A stretch of 64,000 bases of DNA from Bryoerythrophyllum caledonicum (GCA_963971425.1 OZ020519.1:16694028-16758027), one strand, 5' to 3'. Positions 20,171 through 32,999 are shown, numbered from the stretch's first letter. Made by a program: numbers and translations. Notes: generated from the letters alone by a model not told the origin.

Positions 20171-20460
20171 CCCAAAAAAGTGATTTGACAGGACATCCCC
20201 GACTCTCAGACTTACTGGGTGGGGGACGAGGTGGTGGGGCCAAAACCTGGCCCCTATTTTGTTTTTGAATGACGACCTATTTTTAGCCAAATGGGGACTT
20301 GAAGAATAAATTGGGGCCGTAGGCCTCAATTGTGTTAAAAAAAGAGCCTAAAAAAGCCTCTGACCCCCCAAAATGGGAGGGCCAGAAAAATGAGCGCATG
20401 CAATTAAGATGGGGGCCCACCTTGGGTAAGTCCGAGTGTGGGGGATGTCCTGTCCGCGCC
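20171..20460. mobile_element. Segment of about 290 bp present only in copy 2, with inverted ends
   Basis: Relative to copy 1 there is an extra segment between two copies of CCCAAAAAAG. Near its ends lie inverted repeats CAGGACATCCCCGACTCTCA and, inverted, GGGGGATGTCCTG, each continuing to a GTAAGT/ACTTAC motif. Read one way this is an insertion with a 9-10-bp target duplication (Mutator-like). Read the other way, copy 1 lost the segment by recombination between the short repeats. Its interior resembles the neighbouring GC-rich repeat family. Confidence 0.5.
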
Positions 20461-20882
20461 CCAAAAAAGAGGGCCAGAAAAATGACCCCAAGCAGTGAAG
20501 ACGGGCCCACCTCGGGTAACTCCCAACGACGGGGTCAATTCGCCCTGGCGGCATTCCAAATTCTACGGTTGATTTCTTCTATTAAAACACATACCGGTAC
20601 AGTACTCGAGAGTCAAACAGAGATTTCGTATCACATATGTACATTATGAAAGCCTCGTGGGCCTCATCGTGTTCAATTACAGTTTAACAATTGTTGTAAT
20701 ACAGTGATTAGGGAGTTTAACGATGTGGATTTCTTTAGATGGATTTGATGAATCCTGTTGTTGCCGATTTGCATGACAATTCGACCGAAGAATTCGCAAA
20801 GAAAGTGGTGGCGCACTTTGGCTCCAGAAGGTTCTTGTAGGAAGGTAAGATTTTCACGCGGAAAAAGCATAACGGCCAGTTT
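20461..20882. repeat. GC-rich repeat, copy 2, start of near-identical tract
   Basis: It pairs with 1,403-1,824 with only one or two substitutions and a 5-base GTACA-type repeat difference at about 20,597. From here rightwards the two tandem copies are almost identical. Confidence 0.5.
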
Positions 20883-21303
20883 TGCAGGCTGGGAACTTGG
20901 AAGTGATCACTATAAGAGTATCTGAGAGTAGTTTGTGCATAGTCGAAGGTTTGGGAGACAAGTGGTCACTGCCAGGCTTACAGCTGGGATGCGTACTTTC
21001 ATTGCGATGCGGGTGCTTTCCATCACGGCCACGCTCGGCGTTGCACTTCCCGCACTCACAGGCGTGGCTGCTGGGACGAGGCTATTGTCATCATCCCCGA
21101 CGGGATCGCCCGACTACAGTTACGCATCCCAGGCTTCAACGCAAGAGAGCGTCACATGTTCCAGTTCACGCGGGACACCACAATGTTCCCAATGCGTTCC
21201 CAATGCGTTCCCACGTTGTTCCCTAAGTTTTCGTTGTGTTTCCTTTCCGTTCCTATTGTTCCCAACGCGTTCTCCATGTTCCCAATGAGTTCCCAATGAG
21301 TTT
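20883..21303 (+). pseudogene. Truncated exon-1 copy of gene A, copy 2
   Basis: It matches 1,825-2,245, including the degenerate 11-bp GTTCCCAATGC repeats. Confidence 0.45.
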
Positions 21304-21610
21304 TCAACTGGGAACCGATTTACATATTTAAAATTTATCCAATTTTACCTTTTGTTTTGTGGGGCCCATCACCCATCGTTGGGGCTCCCAGGCGTAGGCT
21401 CATCCGCACCATGTGCGTCGGGCTTCTAGAGAAGTGCATAGTCGTACCCTCAGGGTCAACGTATCCTCCGAAAAGTGCATAGTCGTAGGCCCATTGTGGA
21501 GCTAGGAGAGTTGACTGGCGTTTCATTCAGTCGTAGAGAGTGACGCAGCTGATAAGTGGTCGCCAAAGAGGCTCTGTCCAGTCGTGTGGACTGCCAGGCT
21601 CACAGCTGCG

Positions 21611-22539
21611 ATGCGTACTTTTATTGCGATGCGGGTGCTTTCCATCACCGCCACGCTCGCCGTTGCACTTCACGCACTCAAAGGCGTGGCTGCTGTAGCG
21701 GCACCTGGGACGAGGCTATTGTCACCATCCCCGACGGGATCGCCCGACTCCAGTTACGCTTTCCAGACTTCAACGCAAGACACCGTCTCGTGAGTCCCGC
21801 GTCATGTTCCAGTTCACGTGCTCAGTGGCCGACTCTGTCTCCAGAACTAGTAGTCCGAATTCATGGCTGAGATGTCACGTCGACTAGGATACCTCGCGCT
21901 CCGGGGAACCAGACTGCATAGGAAGTGCTCGGATTTCTTACAGTGCTCTTCATCTTGTTATTGTTGTTGTCCATTTTTAGGCCGTCGTCGCAGCTCACCA
22001 GTGAAGGATCGGGCGCTTTGGATGGCGTCAAGATTGCTGTGGTGTGTCTGGCTTTGCTTGGCCTGGCCTGGCGCATCTGGGGCATCCTCAAGAACACGGA
22101 CGCCTGGCAGAACCTGCTTGTTCTGTTTGGTGAAGACCCAGCGGCTCAGCTTGACGAGGGTCCGGCCGCTCACGGTCGCCTTCTGGTCGATGGCGATCCT
22201 GCAGCAGGTCAGCAAAGTTTTGCGCCCAACCTTTCAATTTGCATAGCACTCATGTGTACGTTTCGAAAGCTGTGCGTATCTGTATGCCTCAAGGTTCAGA
22301 AATGAGAGGTGGGGTCCAAGTCAGTCAGTTGACGATTCTGCGCACACGTTCGTATGCATGCAGGTCTGGAGTTAGCGCTTGGCCCCGCTTCCACCCCAGC
22401 AGGAACAGCAGGCGCTTCCACGGCAACTGAAACGCAGCTTGCAGTCTTTACCCGGGAGTGCATCTGGACCTCCACCTCTTCTTCGATGTCCGCTCGCGAG
22501 TCCCACTACTCCCAGCCGACTTCTGCAAGAAGCGCTTGA
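21611..22539 (+). CDS. Family member A, copy 2 (predicted three exons)
   Basis: Exons 21,611-21,789, 21,981-22,207 and 22,364-22,539 encode the same 193-residue protein as 2,553-3,481. I find no difference over this interval, which is striking given about 5 % divergence at the ends of the duplication. The exon-4-like segment is at 22,891-23,053. Topology, splice signals and doubts are those of copy 1. Confidence 0.45.
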
Positions 22540-23423
22540 GCGCTCGTTCGTAAGTTACGACCGTTCATTGTTATCATCCACTTATTGAATGCTTTGATTG
22601 ATTCTGTCAATAAGTGAATTAGAGTTTAGAGTTTGGTGTCCGTCGACTCTCTCTTTTCTTACTCTTGCTCTCCGCTTCTGTTTGAGTAGGTGTCAATTTA
22701 GTGTAAGCACACTGTAGTCAGCGAAATTTGTATGTACGTTGTATATGTTAGGTTGTTTAGCTGATTCACTCTTTAGTGTAAACCAATTGATGTAGTGAAC
22801 AATGACAACTCTATCGGGAGCATTCATTCTGTAAGTGTGTCTTCTTGTGTGCCTCTGAGTGCGTGTGAGCATGTGTTATCTGTGCGATAGGAGAATTTCA
22901 CATCCGGCGTATGCAGCCATCAACCTCGGCAGCCCTACGGTTCCGCAGCTCAACCGTTCGACGCCCATTCCTACTTCACAGCAACCGCAACCTACGACGC
23001 GGAGAAGCACTTGTCCGACGCAACCAAGAGTCGTAGCCAGATTGGATTTCTAAGGGGTGGGATGGGATTTCTAAACTGTAGCTGTAATTAGGAATTGGAG
23101 CAGCTAGATAACAGAACCTCGCTTTACGTCGGCAGAACCTCTCACTACTATACAGTTGCACACAAATTGCAGACCACCACCGTAACTCAATTAGTAGGAA
23201 GTCCGATTGGGTCAGACTGTACATGAAATAAATCGCAATTTCTAACTTTCTACACATCGATTGTACCGATTTCCACACCCTAAGTCAATTATGCACACCC
23301 TGAGTCAATTAGTCTCGATGCTTAACTTCAACGTTTATGCAAAGGCCAACAGCACATGCATTCTGTCAAACCGAAGCTAGAAGGTGCGAGCACTTACAGC
23401 TTGAAATTCATCAAGAACAGACT

Positions 23424-24349
23424 TTAACCATCAAAGGATAAAGGCAGTTTGTCACCGATAACACTTCAAAACTGCTCGTTCTAGTGCAATGAGTAAGGAG
23501 GAAAAAAATAACTTTTATTTCTACATCAAACCATAGGATCTCAATTAAAACTTATTAAGTAACGTACTCACAATATTTCATAAATGTTGACCGCACGGAT
23601 TGAAAAATTATATTGTTTGAAGTAGTGAAAACTGTTCATTTTCTTCCTTGTGCTGAGTGGATTGTGGAACAGCAAGCTTTGACTTCACTTGGTGTCAAGT
23701 TTTTTTGCACTACACAAGGTCTAAATTCATTACCATCTTGTTAATCATGATGTAAGTTCCTTACCCACCAATTTTTAGAGGTGAAGGAGGGGTGTAGCAT
23801 ATTCAAGACAATTGTGCAAGGAGTGGAGATCCAAAAATTGCCAATTCACGTTTAATGCTTTTGTAAATTTAAAGTTGTTTTAGATTGATAATCCGAATGA
23901 TTATCAATTTCACCACATATTATTGTGGAAAATATAAAAAGTACAAAATATGAAGATCTCTAAGTTTTATATGGAATGGAAGAAGTTTTTTTGGTTCCTT
24001 GCCCATAATGTGTGAAAATGTTTGACTTGGGTTAATATGCTATTTTAAACTAAAGACAAGAATTTTTATCAAAAAAATATGAAGGAAAATAATATTGCTT
24101 GCAAGTATTGAAATTCTCACATTTTATAGAGTGTCCTAGCAAAAGTTTTGGAGGTGCCCAACGAGCCCGCTCTCCCCATTTGAAATTCAAAACCCTAGAA
24201 CTTTTTCATTAGATGTTGGAAATGAGAAAAAAGTGTTCTTCCACTAAGGTCTTAGTAATGCCCTTCTAGGAATGCTAGAAATTGACACCATAAGAACCTG
24301 ACCAAACCTTCAAAATGCCATTTAAGATACTTGGACATTTAGGGGTCAA
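23424..24349. mobile_element. TTAA-bounded element (piggyBac-like family 1), copy 2 member
   Basis: It is orthologous to 4,366-5,291 and appears identical. The segment 24,350-25,168 is the older repeat with the empty Tc1 site (single TA at 24,637-24,638). Confidence 0.6.
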
Positions 24350-25468
24350 TTCATCGGAAATTTGGATATAACATAAATTGAACAGAGCATTTGAATTTAA
24401 ATAACGACCGAGAGCAATTTGTTCATTTTGGAGTGGAAATGATGAAGTGTATTGAAATGCTTCCAGGTTTGCCACAAATTTCCATCTATTACCACGGATA
24501 AAAACGGGAACTTCATGGAAATTCTAGGTCCATGAAGTTTAGGAACTTCATGAAGTTCAGGAACTTTATGGAAATTCCAAATGAACACAATTTTTTACAT
24601 ATCTAACTGTAGGATCTTGTATTAGGATTGTACAACTATGTGTGTGGTAAAATTCCTGTTCAATTTAACTGCAGAGATAGAAAGATATTGGCCTTTGAAC
24701 TGAGGCATGAACTTTGCATGAGGTAATACGAAACGCCTTCAACAAACTTCGACCACCTTCTATGACACTACAATATGTGATTTCCTAATTTAACCTTAAA
24801 ACGGATCATGTTAGGCACATGTGCACCAACTTTTAGAAGTAGAAGAGGGGTAGAAGATGTCCTCAAAAAAACCTTCAATATATACAACTATGTGCTTATT
24901 ATTAAAAATACACTTCAAGTTTTTCAGAGTAGACCGAGGATTGAACGAACCAATTGATGCTCTTTTACATGTAGTGACCCTTACTATTTATTTATAACTT
25001 GTGCGATGAAAAACACAGAACTAATAATGTTGTCACAGTTCTTTGTAATTGTCTGTAGATTGGCATCAGAGAGATGGCACTTGATCAGAGAGAGATATTC
25101 TTGAGTCCTTCTCCCAAAGTCAAGTTCTTTGGATGTTCTATTTGCACGCAATTACCGTTTCGATCTTTCTCGGAACAGAGTGTGTCTTCTTGTTTGCCTC
25201 TTACACAATTGCAGAATGAATGCTCCTGAAAGGGTTCTCTTTATTCAGTACATCAAGATTGGATCAGCTAAACAAACCAAACACATACAAAACTCTCTGA
25301 CTACAATGTGCTCACACTAAACCAACGCCTACTCAAACAGAAGGGGAGAGCAAGAGGAAGAAAGGAGAGAGTCGACAGACGACGAACTCTAACCTCTAAT
25401 TCACTTCTTGACATAATCATCCAAAGAATTCAATCAGTGGATGATACAATTGAACGGTCATGACTTAC

Positions 25469-26368
25469 GAACGAGCGATGAAGCGCTCCTTGTGGAAGCC
25501 GTGGAGGGACTCGCGAGTGGACATCGAAGGCGAGGTGGAGGTCCAGGTGCACTCCCGGGTAAAGACCGTGAGCTGCGTTTCAGTTGCCGCGGAAGCGCCT
25601 GCTGTTCCTGCTGGGGTGGGAACGGGGCCAAGCGCTAACTCCAGACCTGCATGCATGCAAACGTGTGCACGTAGTCGTCAACTGATTGACTTGAACCCCA
25701 CCTCTCATTCCTGAGGCATACAGATACGCACAACTTCGAAACCTACACATGAGTGATATGCAAATTAAAAGGTTGGGCGCAAAACTTTACCGACCTACGG
25801 TATGATCTACGGTATGAGCTGCTGGGTCTGCTCCAAGCAGAACAAGCACGTTCCGCCAAACGTCCGTGTTCTTGAGGATGCCCCAGATGCGCCAGGCCAG
25901 GCCAAGCAAAGCCAGAGACACCACAGCAGTCTTGACGCCATCCAAAGCGACCGATCCTTCACTGGTGAGCTGCGACGACGGCCTAAAAATGGACAACAAC
26001 AAGATGAAGAGCACTGTAAGAAATCCGAGCTAGGTACTCTAGTGAGTCTACGTTGCCTATGCAGTCTGGTTCCCCGGAACGCGAGGTATCCTAGTCGACG
26101 TGACATCTCAACCATGAATTCAGGCTACTGGTTCTGGAGACAGAGTCGGTCACTGAGCGCGTGAACTGGAACATGACGCGGGACTCACGTGACGGTGTCC
26201 TTCGTTGAAGCCTGGGGAGCGTAACTGGAGTCGGGCGATCCCGTCGGCGATGATGACAATGGCCTCGGTCCCAGGTGCCGCTACAGCAGCCACGCCTGTG
26301 AGTGCGTGAAGTGCAACGCCGAGCGTGGCGGTGATGGAAAGCACCCGCATCGCAATAAAAGTACGCAT
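25469..26368 (-). pseudogene. Family member B, copy 2
   Basis: Minus-strand exons are 26,368-26,189, 25,982-25,795 and 25,646-25,469. It carries the same extra base in exon 1 as copy 1, so exons 1 and 2 are out of phase. A few substitutions separate it from copy 1: Ser to Pro in exon 3, and changes in intron 1 near 26,115-26,140, where this copy reads closer to fragment D. Confidence 0.45.
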
Positions 26369-26817
26369 CCCAGCTGTGAGCCTGGCAGTGCACACGACTG
26401 GACAGAGCCTCTTTGGCGACCACTTATCAGCTGCGTCACTCTCTCTACGACTAAATGATACGCCAAGCAACTCTCCTAGCTCCACAAACCTACGACTATG
26501 CACGAACTACTCTGAGGATACTCGACCTTATGGCGATCACTTCCCAGCTTCATCTCCCTTTAAAGGGCTCAGACCCACCCGGCCGAGGAGGGAATATTCT
26601 CTACTTGTCGCGTTTTCCTTACTCTCCGTATACAGAAATCCACATCGTTAAACTCCCGAATCATTGTAACATAAGAGCAATAATCATAGAACCATACTTG
26701 TCTAGATGCAATACGGATGCCCCCAATGACATTATAGAAGAAAGAAAAAAATGGAAGCTTTGAGCGCGTGATCAGCCCTTGTCCACTTTGGAGCTAGGAC
26801 TGCCTGTTCTCATCTAC

Positions 26818-28462
26818 TGGTCACAAGTTCTCTTGCTTCGAACCTCACTCTCAGCCAACCATACCGGCTATATCTCACAAGTTCTCTTGCTTCGAACCTC
26901 ACTCTCAGCCAACCATACAGGTAAACATCTCACAAGTTCTCTTGCTTCGATCCTCACTCTCAGCTAACCATACCGGCTATATGTCACAAGTTCTCTTGCT
27001 TCGATCCTCACTCTCAGCCAACCATACAGGTAAACATCTCACAAGTTCTCTTGCTTCGATCCTCACTCTCAGCTAACCATACAGGTAAACATCTCACAAG
27101 TTCTCTTGCTTCGATCCTCACTCTCAGCTAACCATACCGGCTATATCTCACAAGTTCTCTTGCTTCGATCCTCACTCTCAGCCAACCATACAGGTAAACA
27201 TCTCACAAGTTCTCTTGCTTCGATCCTCACTCTCAGCTAACCATACCGGCTATATGTCACAAGTTCTCTTGCTTCGATCCTCACTCTCAGCTAACCATAC
27301 AGGTAAACATCTCACAAGTTCTCTTGCTTCGATCCTCACTCTCAGCTAACCATACCGGCTATATGTCACAAGTTCTCTTGCTTCGATCCTCACTCTCAGC
27401 CAACCATACAGGTGAACATCTCACAAGTTCTCTTGCTTCGATCCTCACTCTCAGCTAACCATACCGGCTATATCTCACAAGTTCTCTTGCTTCGATCCTC
27501 ACTCTCAGCCAACCATACAGGTAAACATCTCACAAGTTCTCTTGCTTCGATCCTCACTCTCAGCCAACCATACAGGTAAACATCTCACAAGTTCTCTTGC
27601 TTCGATCCTCACTCTCAGCTAACCATACAGGTAAACATCTCACAAGTTCTCTTGCTTCGATCCTCACTCTCAGCTAACCATACCGGCTATATCTCACAAG
27701 TTCTCTTGCTTCGATCCTCACTCTCAGCCAACCATACAGGTAAACATCTCACAAGTTCTCTTGCTTCGATCCTCACTCTCAGCTAACCATACCGGCTATA
27801 TGTCACAAGTTCTCTTGCTTCGATCCTCACTCTCAGCCAACCATACAGGTAAACATCTCACAAGTTCTCTTGCTTCGATCCTCACTCTCAGCTAACCATA
27901 CCGGCTATATGTCACAAGTTCTCTTGCTCCGATCCTCACTCTCAGCCAACCATACAGGTGAACATCTCACAAGTTCTCTTGCTTCGATCCTCACTCTCAG
28001 CTAACCATACCGGCTATATCTCACAAGTTCTCTTGCTTCGATCCTCACTCTCAGCCAACCATACAGGTAAACATCTCACAAGTTCTCTTGCTTCGATCCT
28101 CACTCTCAGCTAACCATACAGGTATACATCTCACAAGTTCTCTTGCTTCGATCCCCACTCTCAGCTAACCATACAGGTAAACATCTCACAAGTTCTCTTG
28201 CTTCGATCCTCACTCTCAGCTAACCATACAGGTATACATCTCACAAGTTCTCTTGCTTCGATCCTCACTCTCAGCTAACCATACAGGTAAACATCTCACA
28301 AGTTCTCTTGCTTCGATCCTCACTCTCAGCTAACCATACAGGTATACATCTCACAAGTTCTCTTGCTTCGATCCTCACTCTCAGCTAACCATACAGGTAA
28401 ACATCTCACAAGTTCTCTTGCTTCGATCCTCACTCTCAGCTAACCATACAGGTAAACATCCC
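26818..28462 (+). repeat. 55/54-bp minisatellite, about 30 units (copy 2)
   Basis: It has the same unit as 7,755-9,520 but a different composition. The left two thirds largely alternate a 55-bp CAGGTAAAC unit with a 54-bp CCGGCTATAT unit, giving a higher-order repeat of about 109 or 164 bp. The right end resembles copy 1. The flanks are almost identical between the two copies, so the arrays have turned over faster than their surroundings. Confidence 0.95.
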
Positions 28463-28732
28463 AAGTCTGTATAGGGAGAGTAAGGAAAACGGGTGGGTCT
28501 GAGCCCACCCGTCCTCGCCCGGGTGGGTCTGAGCCCTTTAAAGGGAGATGAGGCTGGGAAGTGATCGCCATAAGGTCGAGTATCCTCAGAGTAGTTCGTG
28601 CATAGTCGTAGGTTTTTGGAGCTAGGAGAGTTGCTTGGCGTATCATTTAGTCGTAGAGAGAGTGACGCAGCTGATAAGTGGTCGCCAAAGAGGCTCTGTC
28701 CAGTCGTGTGCACTGCCAGGCTCACAGCTGGG

Positions 28733-30226
28733 ATGCGTACTTTTATTGCGATGTTGGGGTTTTCCATCACCGCCACGCTCGGCGTTGCACTTCACGCACT
28801 CAAAGGCGTGGCTGCTGTTGCGGCTGCTGGGCCGAGGCCATTGTCATCACCCCCGACGGGATCGCCCGACTCCAGTTACGCTCCCCAGGCTTCAACGAAG
28901 GACACCGTCACGTGAGTCCCGCGTCATGTTCCAGTTCACGCGCTCAGTGACCGACTCTGTCTCTCGAACTAGTAGTCTGAATTCGTGGTTGAGATGTCAC
29001 GTCGACTAGGATACCTCGCGCTCCTGGGAACCAGACTGCATAGGCAACGTAGACTCACTGGAGTACGTACCTCGGATTTCTTACACTGCTCTTCATCTTG
29101 TTATTGTTGTTGTCCATTTTTAGGCCGTCGTCACAGCTCACCAGTGAAGGATCGGTCGCTTTGGATGGCGTCAAGGCTGTGGGGTTTCTGGTTTTTCTTG
29201 GCCTGGCCTGGCGCATCTGGGGACTCAAGAACACGGACGTTTGGCGGAACGTGCTTGCTCTGCTTGGAGCAGACCCAGCCGCTCAGCCAGATGAGGGCCC
29301 GGCCGCTCACGGTCGCCTTCTGCGGGACGGCGATCCTGCAGCAGGTCAGCAAAGTTTTGCGCCCAACCTTTCAATTTGCATACCACTCATATTGTGTAGG
29401 TTTCGAAGTTGTGCGGATCTGTACGCCTCAGAAATGAGAGGTGGGGTTCAAGTCAACCAGTTGACGACTCCGTGCACACGTTTGTATGCATGCAGGTCTT
29501 AGAGAGTTAGTGCTTGGCCCCGTTCCCACCCCAGCAGGAACAGCAGGCGCTTCCTCGGCAACTGAAACGCAGCTTGCGATCTTTACCCGGGAGTGCACCT
29601 GGACCTCCACCTCTTCTTCGATGGCCATTCGCGAGTTCCACGTCTCCCAGCCGACTTCCACAAGCGCTCAGTCGTAAGTTATGGACGTTCATGTGAAGTA
29701 TCATCCGCTGAATGGATCCTTTTGATGGTTCTATCAAGAAGTGAATTAGGGTTTAGACTTCAGAGTCTGTTGACTTTCTCCTTTCTTCCTCTCTCCTCTT
29801 TCTTCCTCTCTCTCCTTTCTTCCTCTCTCTCCTTTCTTCCTCTCTCTCCTTTCTACCTCTTGTTCTCCCCTTCTGTTTGAGCAAGTGTTATTTTCGTGTG
29901 AGCACATTGTAGTCAGAGAGTGTTGTATGTAGGTTGTATGTATTTGGTTTGTTTAGCTGATTCAATCTTGGTGATTCAATCTTGGTGTAAACCAATTGAT
30001 GTAGTGAATAAAGAGAACCCTATCACGAGCATTCATTCTGTAAGTGTGTAACTGAGTGTGTCTTCTTGTGTGCCTCTGAGTGCATGTGAGCATGTGTTTT
30101 CTGTGCGGTAGGAAAATTTCACATGCGGCATACGCAGCCATCAACCTTGGCAGCCCTACGGTTCCGCAGCTCCATCGTTCGACGCCCATTCCTAGTTCAC
30201 AGCAACCGCCACCTACGACGCGCTGA
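28733..30226 (+). CDS. Family member C, copy 2 (predicted four exons)
   Basis: Exons are 28,733-28,911, 29,124-29,344, 29,496-29,673 and 30,112-30,226, with the same splice sites and phases as copy 1, giving 230 residues. It lacks three bases in exon 2 compared with copy 1 (WGRLKN becomes WGLKN), again keeping the frame. Intron 2 differs more than the exons (29,377-29,425 against 10,441-10,470). In-frame indels in both comparisons are mild support for a translated gene. Function is unknown. Confidence 0.45.
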
Positions 30227-31376
30227 TGCAGTTGTACGACGCAACCAAGGGTCATAGCCGGAGTGCTGCGAAGAATAGCCAGCATACGGGATGGGATTTC
30301 TACGATGTAGCTGTAATTTGGAACTTGAGCAGCTAGATAACAGAACCTCGCTTTCCGTCGGCAGAAACTCTCACTATCATACAGTTGTACGCAAATTGCA
30401 GACCACCACCGTAACTCAAGTAATAGGAAGTCCGATTGGGTCAGACTGTACATCAAATAAATCGCAATTTTTAACTTTCTACACATCGATTGTACCGATT
30501 TCCACACCCTGAGTCAATTAGTCTTGGTGCTTAACTTCAACGTTTATGCAAAGACCAACAGCACATGCATTCTGTCAAACCGAAGCTAGAAGGGCGAGCA
30601 CTTACAGCGAAACAACAAATCAAACAACACATGAGGGTTGAGAGTTCGTCAAGTTCATTACATGGCTCTGCCTCGCTCGCTTGCGGCCTAACGTCGACAT
30701 CCGATCTCGCCAGTCAGATTCAGCACTTGACACACAATGTCAATGCCACCTCCCCAACTTGACTGAGATGTGAAAGCGACGACATCACAACGCATCCGAG
30801 ATAGAGGCGCGAGCTTGACGCCTGCTTGGTTCTTGTTCATAGCTACAGTACGCCTCTACATTTCCACCTGGGCCAACCTCTCAACCTCTTGCAGTTTCAC
30901 AATTGAACCAGCTCCATGTCTGCAACAGGAACACCATCATCAACCATCCACGAACCTGCGCCATGACAGTACACCTTCGCCCCACAACCCCACACACGCC
31001 TGCACCAATGCACCATGCTCTGCACCCTCACTCATCCGCCATGATTGGGGGGCGTCAATCGATCTAAGCCGCCTCCATAATAACCGGACATACAAGAATG
31101 AACAAATCAAAGACGCGCAAGGACACGCCAGCACCACCGAAATCTCGAGAAGGAAAGGCTCAATATTTCCTGTAAAGAGTGTACAATGCTGAGTGCGATC
31201 TGCTTCCCCCACCCGGAGCATCCAACCACCTTCACAGAAACCAATGGAATGACTCGCCCCCTTGACCATCACATCCCACCATCTAATCCAGCAACCTCAA
31301 GGGCATTATTGTCTCATATCTACCGTATCCAAAATGTATCACCGTGGTCGTCACCGCTAATACTGTACTAACCGCC
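30227..31376. other. Intergenic stretch between member C and ATP16, copy 2
   Basis: It is nearly identical to 11,266-12,415. It should include the 3' end of the ATP16 transcript on the minus strand. No further gene is seen. Confidence 0.4.
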
Positions 31377-32117
31377 TCACGCGCTCACGCCCAGCGCCGC
31401 CTGCAGCGCGCTATGCACCTCCAGCCCGATCTGGGCCTCGGCCTTCTCCAGGTCGTCCTTGGCGCTCGCCACCTTCTGCGTGTACTCCTGCACGCCCTTG
31501 CGCACCTCCTCCGGGTCCAGCCGGTCCAGCGGCACCGCCTCGATCGCCACGATGTCCGCCACCGAGTTGGCGTGCACGAACGCGAACCCGCTGCTCACGA
31601 AGTACTGCTTCACCTCCGCGCCCTCGTGCACGGACATCAGCCCCGGCTTCAGCTCCGCGATCGTCGGCACGTGCCCGGGCAGCACTCCCATCTGCCCCGA
31701 CGTCGCCGGCACGATCACCATGTCCACCTGCACCGCCAAAACAGAGAACCATCAATCCTCGATACCGCAACTCATCACATTCCCAACTGCAGATGCACAC
31801 TCCATGAATTACAACATATCTCCGCCCTAGCTCACACTCACCTCCTTGGCCTGCAGCTCGAAGGCATGCGGCAGCACGAAGTTCACAGTCAGCTTGGTGG
31901 GCAGGGTGGCGGGGACGGCGGGGCGCGCGGCCATGTAGCTGCTGGGGAAGTGCGGCAGGTCATAGTTGGGCGCCACCTTCTTCCAGTCCTCCTTGAACTT
32001 CTCAGGCACTACGGCCTCCTGGTGATTCTCCACCTCCGCCGCAAACCCGCGCACCACCACGGGCCTCGCCGCGGCCCATGTCCGCAGCCCGGACTTCAGC
32101 CCCTGCCTCGCCAGCAT
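31377..32117 (-). CDS. ATP16: Mitochondrial F1-ATP synthase delta-prime subunit, copy 2
   Basis: Exons 32,117-31,842 and 31,727-31,377 give 208 residues with the presequence, beta-sandwich and C-terminal hairpin described for copy 1. The only amino-acid change noticed is Ala for Ser in the presequence (..LRTWAAARP..). An upstream in-frame ATG (32,147) is ignored because the presequence begins cleanly at MLARQ, and a GTGTGCAG acceptor-like site lies between. Unlike copy 1 it keeps a GC-rich upstream segment with a donor-like CAAG/GTAACA, so this is the better candidate for the ancestral, fully expressed gene. Confidence 0.95.
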
Positions 32118-32708
32118 CGTGCCTCCTGCACACCCATAAACACACACTCACTGTCAACAACCACCGCAAACCCTAAGAACACCACGTTTCCTCCGAAAAT
32201 CATCCACAACTCCCTAAATCATACCGAACATGATGAGAAGAGTGTCCTACATAATAAGCTCACGAAGAAAAATTGCCTACATTCACCATCTCACCAGTGT
32301 CACCTGACATACACTTGCGGTATGGCGAAACCTAAAAATTCTCCGCCTTGGAAGCATTCTAGAGTGGCTGCTTGAGGAGGCGATTGCGGAAATGCGTTAA
32401 AAGGAAGAGTTGATGGGCAGATCGACACTCACAAACCTAACCCAAACCCTAAATCTGCACCTTCCCCCAAAACTCACCCCAAATTCGTGTCCTACAAACC
32501 CACCACCCCAAACCCTAAAAAAAACCCGCATTCCTCTAAAATCCATCAAATTCTCTCGGAATGTGGTGCGAACCGGAATTGCAAGCAGACTGGCAAAGAA
32601 GAGCAACATATGCAGGTTTTGTTCCTTTGAATCTGCACCTGATTCTCTCGCTGCACTCTTTTTTTCTTTTCGAAAGATGGAAACTGAAATGAATGGAGGA
32701 AATGTTAC

Positions 32709-32965
32709 CTTGCGCAGAGCGTCACCTTGGCGCCGCGAGTGGGATCGTGACGAGGAATTGGGCGCGACCGGCGACAATCGGATTGCAGAGGCTTGCGAGA
32801 AATGGAGGAAAGGGCCGCGGCATTCGTCCGCGGAGAGAATTTCAGCACGGGCCGGGTCGCTGGAGGCCGGGTCCAATGCGAATGCCCGTCGCGGAGGGCA
32901 CCCGTGGTTGAACGGAAGGCATCCAGATATTCATTGGCTTTTGCAAATCTTGAGCATGTTTCCAT
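32709..32965 (-). promoter_or_regulatory. Possible 5'UTR exon and promoter region of ATP16 copy 2
   Basis: This GC-rich segment, read on the minus strand, ends in GCGCAAG followed by GTAACA. It could be spliced across about 590 bp to the GTGTGCAG acceptor just upstream of the ATP16 start. It has no counterpart at copy 1, whose homology ends at 13,640. Overlapping open frames on both strands have no recognisable family. Confidence 0.35.
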
Positions 32966-32999
32966 TGTTGTAATTTAAATTTTCCATTCTAAGAAGTTT

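Noticed and set aside
32397-32973. Overlapping open frames of 60-187 residues on both strands upstream of ATP16 copy 2
   Set aside because: They lie in a GC-rich segment better explained as promoter and leader. None has a recognisable domain.
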